A stretch of 64,000 bases of DNA, taken from NCBI GenBank assembly GCA_950295325.1, contig OX485806.1, positions 45,565,169 to 45,629,168 of the forward strand, written 5' to 3'. Positions 36,601 through 48,600 of the stretch are shown here, piece after piece. Under the pieces are notes generated by a model. The model worked only from the letters and a program-made list of their open reading frames with translations, was not told the origin of the DNA and searched no databases. The number at the start of each line of letters is the position of its first letter. The first letter of the stretch is position 1. Made by a program: the position numbers and the translations under genes. The DNA comes from Polytrichum commune (Eukaryota; Streptophyta; Polytrichopsida; Polytrichales; Polytrichaceae).

Positions 36601-39600
36601 ACAGATAATTTTGTAAAGTAGTATCAGTAGTATCAGATTGTGACATTCCACAAGAATCTCTACCTGATGTGCCTTTGAGCATCAGACAGAAGTACGGACA
36701 TCATTTGCAAGGCTGTCACACCAACTGCTTCACCAATGGTTGCTGAAGGGCCCAGTTTGACCAGATGCATCACCTCCTTCAATGCATTCATGAGGAACAG
36801 ATGGCAGGCCTGATCCCAGATTTTCTCAGATTTTCAGAAGGCCAGACTCAAAATATCGTAATCTCGTGAAGCACATACACGAAATTGAAAGGAACACAAA
36901 CTGAGCGTGCTCTAGGTGCTAAAACTCTAGACATTAACAAACCCTGACAAATCCAGAACCAGTATATACTACTCAAGCCACAAGTTAAGGAACACATTCC
37001 AGTTGCAGAGCACCAGAGATCCTTATACTGGATATGATGAACACCCACTACACTAAAAACATGTCTAACCTATCTACCCAGGACAGATCCACAAAACAAA
37101 CAAGACAGCTACTCGTACAGTTGCATCATCATAAGGTTTGAACCACACTTGAAAACTTGAGCAGATAATACCAACCTTCGTGTGCAGGACATCAGAGAGA
37201 CGATTGTAAGGAGCACATGCCAGCACTGGTGCTTTGATACGCCAATAATGTTCCAATTTTCCAACTTTCACCGCTCGATCCTGGTCAAAATTAGGCCCAC
37301 AACTATTGACGTTACCAACTCTACCCTCTACCAACACTTCTAAAGACGTTTACATTCGGTGCACGCTATGCCCAGGTGATTCTCCAAGGATGAGGACAAA
37401 ACAGCAAAAAATAGTCTAAAAAATGCAAACAGACAATATTTCTTCTTTCTCCAACAGGCAAGGTGTGGACAAAAAATTACAACTGTCCTTCATAGACAAT
37501 ATACAAAGACAACTAAATAAGGTTTTCATTTGTCTCTCCCTAGCCAAAGTCAACGATCTTCCTAAAGTCCATTATAGACCACTTTTTGTTGAAATGGCTA
37601 CTGTATGCTCCTAAAAAATGCCTTTTAATAATGTGCTAGACTCTACTCCTCCAGATTTGCTGCTATCACCAGTCAAAGTTTCAAGAGTTTCAATTCAACA
37701 ACAGAATAGAGTGTGCTATTCTTTTCTGCAAGTACAAGTGAGTACAAAAGAACTCCCCTGCCCTCCTCTCAACACAGAAAGAACCCAAGCCAAAGAGCTC
37801 AACATTTCACTACCTAAAACCAGGACCCAGATGAAGAAACTTGGATGTTTGCAAGCACACAAGATCTATGAGACTTATATCACCAATTACAGTATATCAA
37901 TTAAGAGGCAGACGTGTTGAAAGGGCATTATCATCAAACTTAGATTGCGGTTTGTTCCTCCTAAAGAAATTTGTGAGTTCCATGTTGTTCTACACTGTTC
38001 TTTGACTCACCCATATAGAAACCCTAATAGCATCGGCCAAAGCAGCGGCTCATAGCATCCCTTGGTGGAGGATGGAAACCACACTTTTTGCAAAGCATAC
38101 ACACCTCCCAGATACACAAGCTCATAGATCCATGTTGACAAACAAGGAAATAACATACAAGCCTTAGACCCACATACCTCAGGTAATAAGTACTTGAACA
38201 CTCTATATTCTGATAGGCAAGAAAACCACGTACCTCAGCTTCCTCTAACTCATTTAGATAATAATGAGGAAACAAAGGATCAAACTCTTTCCAGTACTCA
38301 GGTTTCAATTCGTAGTACCCTCGGTCTGCAACCTGCCACAGCACCAAAGGAGAAGCCTTCTAGAGCCCATCACAGCACAAATATCAAGCTACACCATGGC
38401 AGAAGCTGATATCAAAAGCTGGATCTAGACTAAGCTCAAGAGATACATCCTATTCGGAAGCAAGTATTTTTCATAAGTTTGAAAAGTAGGAATTCTAAAC
38501 GTTGAGCCCACTACCTCCAATTCCACCAAGGGGTGTCACTCTGAAAACTACTTATTGAGAAGTGCAGTGTTCTCAAATGCATGGCAATTCAAACTGCCTT
38601 CTACTCAAGGAAACAAGAATATTACATGGTTGAAGATTCATATTAAAGAACCCATCTGAAACCTTAAAACAATACGCATACTAATGAGTACTTATGAAGG
38701 AAAAAGACACAAAATTTCCGTGTGGGAAAAGCAAATGATGAGATAGACCTTGGGCTCATGGTAAAGAGCTACTTTTTCCAACATAGCATTTAATTTTTGA
38801 TGATCCACTGAAATCGCACTGAGTGCTCGACAAATCTGAAATGCACAGAATACAAGGCCCAAGATTCAAATCACATAAAAATTTTGGACATACGAAAAAT
38901 ATCAGGAGTGTATACCACTTCTTGTATTGATATTAATATTGATATTGATGCAAACAGAAAATCATATACATACTAGTAATATTAATTGCAAGGCTGTGAA
39001 AGACGCATCATAGCCACAAAATTATCACTTGGAAATACTTAATAATGAATAGATTGACCTGAGAGTAGGTTTGGTCACGAACACACAGCCACTGTATGAC
39101 ATCATACTGTAGACATTTGTCGTGTGCATCATCACCATCAATCTGACCTAAGTTGCGACGTTCGCGAACAATCTAAACCCACGCAAATAAATCAACATCG
39201 GTGAAGCACCAAAGAATTCTAAACATAGCTGCAACAAATATGAGTAACACACATAATCTATAATCACAAACAATGAATTTCAAATGAGCACTTGCAAGGA
39301 TTGTTAAAGCCATCAAAAGTGTAGAATCAGGCAAATAAATAGTCAATAGTACTCATCTATTTAGGTCAAGAAAGCATTTTCAATATTGAGCATTTAAAAA
39401 GTGTGCTTCATAGAGTTTTGACATGTCTAAGTGCGAACCACAGCACCATCTTAACTCCCCTAGTTTGCATGCTATTTCGTAGTACATACTCAATAAGGAT
39501 CATTTAAACCTCCATTTCTCCCTCATAGAATTCAGGCTTCTTTCTTTCATTATTGCAACATAATTGGCAAAAATTGAAACTTTCAGATATGATTCCCAGC

Positions 39601-42600
39601 TGCAAATTCTCATAGACCCTCCAAGATTCAACCGCATCGAGGTAATGATCTAAGTACTAAGAGCTCTACTCAAAAAGCCATAGAGTAGTTCACCAATGTT
39701 TCAAGAAAAAGATATCGCTCCACCACTTGAGGTTGAAGACTTGATTGCTTTAAAGCATTAAGCACTCATTATCTCCAAAAATTCTTAGGAATAAATAGAC
39801 AGCAATCAATCTTTTCCTCACAACTATTTATTCAATTAGCACATGACCTTCACTTGAACCTTTGATTGAGAAAATTCAACCCCACTTTACAAGGATAATT
39901 CCAAAGATTTTGAGGAGCAGATTCTTACAAACCCCACTTCCCCCAGGGCCCAAGACAAGCTGAACACATCAAGCATGTAATATTCATTAAAAGGTCCATG
40001 ACACAGTGGTCATGGGATAATAAAGTTCCTTCTAAAGACACCTGATACAAGCGAGAATACCACCCCCCTCCACCTTATTCCAACACTGTTTAGCCACTTC
40101 AAGATCAACTTATTCTGCCCACACCCTACCTTTTCGACCCTTAATATATAAACGTTTTTGGCCCATCATGAAAATTTTAGAAATCATTCTCAAGCGAAAC
40201 CATTGTGCCAATGAATGGCACATGTGATTACTTGTACGCATAATGTCAACTTCTATCAGAAATGTGCTCAAAATCCATGAAAATCTGTGTGCAACCAGTG
40301 AACATTTTCCACCTATCAACTGCAACAGAAACACAAAATCCTTACCTATAGAATCTTCATTAATGAGGACTGTATTTAATTTTAGACTCCACAAAAATAC
40401 AGAGAGTTCACCAAATTAATTGATGACACCACCCATTCCATTGTGATCCTCATATCGATACCACTGACATTTTACATTATACAGTAAATGAACAATGACC
40501 AGGTCGATGGACATAAACCATCGGAATTGCTAAACATGTCAATAGACATGGACCTGAGACATGAGACTTTAAGACATTCAAATCAAATTAAAAAGTTATT
40601 GTAATTTTCCAAGTATCTGAAGCTAATCCATTCTTAGAAAACCAAAAATGACTTCACTATAGATGCAACCCAACAACTCTTTGGAGTTAATTTCCAAACA
40701 AAGCACATCCCACATGAGTAGGAAGCATATGCTCCTGCATTAGCTCAATATCCATATAATAAAATGCTAACTGAGAAGAAACTGTTACCAACAAAATCAA
40801 CCGCATAAATTCTTGCAGAAGCACAATTTCTGACTGACGCCGAGTTCTGTGTACTACCAGAGGAGCTGTCACCATACTCTTAAGCTGTTCCATCCAAGCA
40901 AACCATAAAACTACAATTAGAAAGCACATCTTTCCTATCAAAATGAATTGAAATAATTAACAAGATCTCATAATAAGTAAGTGGATGAGTACATCCTTTG
41001 CTCAGATGAAAACTATAACATAAAAAGTAATTGCAGCTAAAAAGACCACATCAAGAAGTAAATATACCTTTCCCACAAAAAAGACAAGTGCAAATAAATT
41101 GGCAGAGCCCAACTGACAAAAGACACCATTTATTCAAACCTAACCAAAGTAAAGCACTATCCACTGAGCCCAGTGAGCCAGATAAATGAGCAGTACATCA
41201 AACTCCTCTGCAATCCGAATAAAAACATGTTCTTGCATATTTTCATGAGCAACAGAGCAGAATTGCAGCAACAGGATATCCATGTCCATTGACCTGTTCA
41301 GCACATCAGATAGTTCCGCCAGGGAGGAAGTCAGGACCATGGCTGACAGAGACAACCTCTCAGCAGGAACAATGTCCATTAACCAGCAGTATGATACACT
41401 TTGCGCGACACTCTTGCTGAAAATGATCTACTGCCTGTGGATTCTCTAGCACTCAATCAGTAGTAGTGAGAGATACTCGTACAAAAAAAGTGGTTTTAAT
41501 GCGACAAACCTGCAAGTTCACAATGCTAGGGCATATTCCACCTGCTTATGCAATGCTTGCAAGAAATCTATTGATGTATGACTTTTTGATGAGTGGTAAC
41601 AATCTGATTTGGGTAGCCTCAGATGTCACTGCAAGATTGAGTTATCACTAAGGTTGCTAATGAATGCTTTGGTCTGAAGCCATGTGTCACAAAAATCGTG
41701 AAACACACCACAGATCCATCCACAAAAGACCCTACAGTCGCACCTCTCGTCAATATCTTCAATCAAATTATTGTAAAATTAGTGAGGATCTTACTGGTCA
41801 TGCCAAAAACTTCCTCTATATATAAGCTCTAGACGACTGAATTCTTCTGATGTTCTCCTCCATACCTGAGCACGAATCTTTCCAACCACACAAACAAGGC
41901 CAGCAATATCCACATATTATAGACACATCGCTGACACAAACTTTAACAGGTATTCTAGTCTCAACATTTCAGAATATTGCACAGAACATATACAAATGGT
42001 GCATTGATGTAATTTTCTAGTAGAATAGTCAAAAAGCTGCCTAAAGAAGCATCTCAACCTGTATAACTGCAACATATGTGTTGAAAAAGCCAAAAAAACA
42101 AACAAACCTCACCACAAGGCTATCATTCAACATTGACAACTCTAGCTATTAAAATAAACACAATCATAGTTCAACTCCACTCATCTAACCACCATGTGGT
42201 CAAGACATCCATTCAAACATCATCATTAGGTTCATAGAGCTCAATACTATTTCTATTTGATGAACAAGAAATAGATTTCTCATAGATTAGTGGAAAAGAC
42301 ATTGCTAATAAATATGTCAACCTCAGACAAGACGTCTTGATGTTTTTAAATGATCTTCCCAACATAAAAGCTGAATCATGAAAAGAGAATGCTTCTGAAA
42401 TAAAGCTTTTGGAGAAGATTTCGAGTTCACAATATGCTATTTGAAGTCCAGAATGCGCTTCAGAAGCCATATGTGCATTCTCATAGCATGAAACTCCAAG
42501 ATCTCAGAAAAATATATATGAGTTCAAAGGTATTTGAATCTTGGCTCTGAATTTCTGTCCTCAAAATTAAATAATAAAATGCAAAGTAGGTGAAGTAGAT

Positions 42601-45600
42601 TGTCAAATCTCCCTCAAGTACAAACCTGATTCAAAATATCCAGGTGTAGTTACTTTTTCACCACAATTTAAAGCAAAAACATGCTAAGCAGTCCCACCTT
42701 TTTTCTACCCAAAAGACGGTAGTATCCAATTATGATGTGTACAAATCATTTATGTAGAGTAAGGATTCATTTATTGAATTCCACCTCAAAATGCTAACAC
42801 AGAGCACACTAGGTGTCATGGAAGCACCAACCATATGGATGCGAGCTACATTTAGTTGTCCCACAAAGGTTTCTCGATTCAATCTTGCTACATTACCTTT
42901 AGACTTGATACATTGAGGTACGTAAGGGTTTACCAATAGTTTTATTCACTTTCGTGAACCTAACAGACCCAAGTAATATTTATTGATCTTGAGTTGCATT
43001 GGATAGGTCACAGTGTGAACACAGATGACATAAGAAACAAATTACAAAATGGGTACAAAGAAGAACCTGTGCCATCCAAAGTGAGATCCGTAGTGGATGT
43101 TCCATCAGTTGCAGCACCTGGAAAAGCACCAACACAATTGCAGTCAGCTTGTGAAATCAATGTCCATCCTGCCTGGATAGAATTCAACTGAAGCCACAAT
43201 AACACTTAGAGGATCATTATAAAGGATGGAAAAGTCCCTAGAGAGATCACATGTGCGATACAGCTCCACTTTGCAGTGACATATTTGCAAAAGAAAACTT
43301 TGAACTGAAGAAAAACATAAATGTGTGCTAAAGTTGCTCTCCATGATCTTCTGCATCGAAATTGCCTCATTGTCCAGTTCTTAATTTTCACTTTGATTTA
43401 GGTTTTTTTTTAAATAGGCAAAATCACAAGATAAAAAGATCACAGATGACATCCGAGCCATACCTCATCTTTGGTGTAATCAAAGTCTAGAACGGATATA
43501 AATCCACCTTTAACACCATCCCAAGATAAGAGAACAAGCTTTTGGAGAATCGCACTAAGTGTCCTATGTAGAGGAATATGGAGAGAAACCGCCTTGCCAA
43601 AACTGTCAATCTGTAGAAAAGACAGTCCACCCTTCATGACCATCCTTTGCATCTCACTCTTAAAGATAGCAAGAGTGATACAATAATTCAAACTCAATTT
43701 ATCCATAGAACTGCCTATGTACATTGTGACATGATATATAGCTTGCTGAACTAGCTCATAACAATCCAAGTTCCATCTAGTTTCACTCACAGTTTCACAT
43801 GAATCCACCTCCTTCAAATATAGCTTCAAAGCCTTCAATGTGTAAGTGGCAGCCTTAAGGAGTATTTCCTTCCCAAACTGAGGATGTTGATAGCAGCTCG
43901 ACACTAGCTGGTAGATAATTGCCATGCTATTCATCTGCACATACGTTAGTTCACCCCAAAGAGTGAAATTTCAGCATGAGGAGAAACATCATTGCCTACC
44001 AGTAGATGAATGGAGTTGCATATATAAGGAGATTTGCAATGGTAGGACATGATTGCAAAGCAACATGAAATACAGTAGTAGAACAAATAGTCATGAACGC
44101 ATAAACATGAAAACCCAATGACAAATGTGAGGTCTGTAGACCAGTACCAATATTGACAAATCTAAAACATCACTATACAGCAATAAAAATTAACATTTCA
44201 ACCAAGATCGAATCATTGAAATTACAAACCTCCAATTGAATAGCAAGTGTCCATGAATTTTCGAACTCAATTGAATCCATAAGGGTGTATGGATTCATCC
44301 ACTGCACAGATACCAAATATATCACCTTAAGTTACATTGAACACATATAGGCAGTGCTTCAACTCATTAACTGCACAATACAGGTGCATTTGATACACCG
44401 CTTACAAATAAGATTCATGCAAAATTTGTGTTCTATTTACAAGTTCCTGAATGGAAAAAAAATTATTGAAACCTTTGTGAATGCTCTGACTTGCCAATTC
44501 TTCCTAAAAATTATGATAATTTTAGCTCATATGCAATGGAAAGCTGTTCTGAGCTCCTTTAACAGTAGATAACAAGACTGTCAACATATACTAATGCACT
44601 AAATCAATCAAAACTCCATACTAAACTACTTTGAGATTCTCAAGTAATAGACCTGCAATTTAACAAGAACATCAAGGAATTTTGCAAACAGATGTGACTG
44701 CTGCATAAGCATGTCCACTGCAATATTTCCATGTGCAATAATCAGCCGCAAATCACCTTGAGGCCGCAGATAAACCTACACCCTTGCCATGACCAGTTAA
44801 GGATCAGCATCACCAGCACTCACCATATTACCAATCTGATTAAAACAGCTCTTATGCACCACCATGCCATAAGAAGACTAGACCAAACATACAACACTGT
44901 AACATAATGCCAGGTAGAGTGTACAGACCACTGAATCCCTTCAGACTAACCTCCCAAATCGTGTTCTCAAATCAAAACATCCAGTTGCTTAGGCTAACTG
45001 TTCTCCACATTATAATAGCTATTCATTCAACCAAATCATCTCCTGGGCCAGCACCAGAACAAATGCCTGCAATATTACGGGCCCTCTTGACCAATTCCTC
45101 GGACTCTTTGCACCACATGAATTCTAAATTTCATGAAATATTTTCCAGCAACCACTGGTAAAGTGCATCAACAATGTGATATTGCATACCTTTCCTTTAA
45201 TAGCATCATGCTCCACATTAACAATTGCAGGTTTGCTGAGAAAGCCACCATTCCAGGATATAAGGGACTTGTATTGACAGACCGCCCAGAAACAAGCACA
45301 GCAACTTAAACACACCAGAAAAGTGTAGTTCCTTCTTTCTTATTTTAAAAGAAGACTGATTTTGAACTGTAGAAAGCTCTGTCAGTCCACAATTTCTCCA
45401 AGGTCCAAACAAATCTATATCAGAACATGAAAAAGCAGGTACACCTCCACTGAGCACAAAGTGTCTAGGGAGAAAATCTTGTTTATTTTGCTTCACCAAG
45501 GCCTCCAATCCTATCCAGTTCACCACAATTAATGGCCTCATACAGGTCAAATAGGCACTATGTGTGCTGGGCAGTACTCTGCCTTGGGAAACGAGGGAGG

Positions 45601-48600
45601 AGGGAAACAAATACTGTAGTCTGCCATGGATGTAGACTACACTATTTGAGATGCATTCCATAAAGAGGCGACTTGTTTACTGAAGTTAAATAAATTAATA
45701 TGATATTTACTGACAGACTTGCAACATTTTTCTATGTACTATATTTACGCTCCACAATGAGTATGGTTACGGTCATAATTATAACTTATACCATTGCAGA
45801 AAAAAATTCTAGTAATGAGTTCCGAAATTGTGATTCTTGCAATTACAATTTAGAATTTAGTGGAAAAAGCACTGCTAACCATGATCAAGGAAGGTGAGAA
45901 AGCAACAGACAAAAAAAGGTTGCCAAGTACCTGGCTACACACTGCCAGGTAGTATTAAATACTACGTTTTTTAATAGAAACAATAGAATGGAACATAAAA
46001 CTTTCAATCATGACCTATATATGGCACACCTTTCAACTTGAAACATGAAAACTACATAATGTGAATGATTATTAGTCACTAGTATGGATTCTCTGCTGAA
46101 CCACTGGGAAATCTCTGGTAAGAAAGATTACTTTTGAGCACAACAAGACACCACCTTGCAGAAGACCCCAATAAATAGATCAAGTAACTTGTACTTGTGG
46201 ATCAGTTCGGTTGTTTTGTCAGGGTCGTTGAATAATTGCACCATTACTGTGTACACCCCCACATTTGTGGCAGTCAGAACTGATTCAAAAGGACCCAGTG
46301 GAGTGCTTGCCAACACATCTTCAAGTGGTACACATACAACTGATCTGCCTTGCATTATCTACATATCGATTTACAGAAAACCAGAAGATAAATAAATCCA
46401 CCTCACAGCTGTAACAATAATTAGCAATACTCCGCTGCAACAATATCCATCTCAAGAGAATCAAGCCAAAAATGAGCTCTCTCTTGGTTACACTGCACTT
46501 ACCACATCTACCTATATTTCACTAAAGTAATGACAAACCCTAGATTCTGCACCAGCCCAATGCCATAAGAGTTCCTCCGACAACAATAACTACAGAAGGA
46601 GGCAATCCAAGCTCACATCCTCATAGAGGCCAGCATCAGCAACCTCTTTTTCACCTGGCTGCCTTCTTAAGTCTAATGTGTTGTCAGCACTCTTCTGACT
46701 AAGAGTAGAGAGACTACCATCAAATTGACAAGAAGATGCTCTCTGACAGAATGAATCTCAATTTAAAAAAGAATATCCAATTTGGGGCAATCTCTCTTTG
46801 CAGATGTTGGGTAGGAGGATATATTTTTGTAAGTAACTTAACCTCAACATTTTCAGTATCAAAAAGTATGGAGTGTGTATGCATACCTCTGTCTAAATTC
46901 ATATCAAGGTGCTTGTAGTTCTCCATATACTCTCTATCATGCACGGCAGAGATGATCATATGTTCATATCTATTCCTCAGCGAGAGAGAAAAGTCATCCT
47001 TGAAGTTGTTTTGGTACAACAGCTGCAAAAAGAGAGTTGTCTCCTGTTGAAAAACCAAGACAAGAAGGACAAAAGTCAGAGTGGTTCCAAATTATTCACC
47101 TTCACAGCCAACATAGAAAGTACAAACTCTAGCAGAAAACTAGAGCCCCTCCTCAGTAATATGAAAACACTATGCCACATTCTAGGAAAGTTGGAAGCAT
47201 AAATATCTGCAGGCAAAATTTAAATCGAAATTCATACAATTGCACACAATATGGCAAAGCCTTTGGTTACCCTTGATACGGAATCCTCAATAGTTGAGTT
47301 GAGGTGTCACTCAAAAGAGTGCAAGTCAAATTACCGATTCAATAATCAACTCTGGCATCCTTGGCAAATATTCCAGCAAAATATCCAGAGGTGATGTTGA
47401 GTTGCCATTCTGCAGACAAAGAACATTCTTATATAGCTCTATATTTCCAAACAACTGTGTGTCCCACAATTCACTCTGCATTTCATGGGTGAATCTAACT
47501 GTAAATAACTACAGCTCACAACACCCACAACATTTAATCAGATAAAATCATCTCTAGCACAGGATCACTGGAGCCACATAGAGCAGAAAATTTTGAACAA
47601 GGAAAAGATTAGTTAAAGGGCCTTTATATTCTAAATCACAGAAATATTATTATTATTATTATCATCATCATCATGACAATGAAGTGATCAAATCATTAAA
47701 AATTTATATAGTAAGCTCATAACATATTAACTTTTGTTTGAAACAAAAAATTAACTTCACAAACTTGGTTGTCAACAACACTCTCAAAGTAACCCCAGAT
47801 CTATTACGTTACTTTTCCCTTCAAGGAAAACTCATTGCATCCTCAGAACCTTCCAGATGATTGGTTCAAGCAAGTCAACCAAGTACTCCATTGGGCAGAA
47901 CTGGAACAAATCTGTCTTGCTTACTACATGCAACCTTATGTTATCTCCAGTTCAAGCGACAAAATCTAGCTTGACAGCTATGCAGTCTGAACCCCATTCT
48001 AGAAAGGCAATGTCCACCCAAAAACATCACAAGGTGGCATACGATAAAATCACATGTCAAAACAAGGTGATTTCCTGGATGAGTCAAATCAAGTCAGCTA
48101 GTATTATACCCCATGTACACTATAAATTTCTACTACATCCTTGCACACAAGATTCCGGAGAGCATCCACTGCACACACCTGCCATCAATCAGTGACAAAT
48201 CAGAATCAAAATTGTGAACAGAGCAGACTAACTTGCAGTCTACACAAAATAGTCTACACAAAACAAAGATACAGTATTTATTACTGTGTCAATTGTAAGA
48301 GTGACAAGAGTAAGACCTTCCAAAAAAGAGAGTATGCATGAATATTATAGAACTCACCTTCTGCAACCAATCAAGATATATTAAAGCCATATGCCTGCAT
48401 TCTGTGGAATTCACATCTCCACTTAACCTCACAACCCAAGCTAGAAGCTCCTCCAGCACATATCTCACTGGTAGTCAGCACCATTCAAGTTGAATATTCT
48501 CAAGTGCTAGAGATTATAAAAGATACCACAAATGTGCAGGGAGTTCAATACTAACAATAAACTCAACATTTTAGAAATACCAAATGTATGTCCTACTCAA

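Noticed and set aside
43008-43205. 65-codon minus frame (LNSIQAGWTLISQADCNC) considered as an exon
   Set aside because: A different frame starting at 43117 gives LMEHPLRI, the conserved family motif, with clean splice sites.
45218-45661. 147-codon minus-strand ORF inside the PRT6-like gene
   Set aside because: It overlaps exon 12 in a different frame. The exon 12 frame (SLISWNGGFLSKPAIV) continues the family alignment in phase, so the longer ORF is a shadow.
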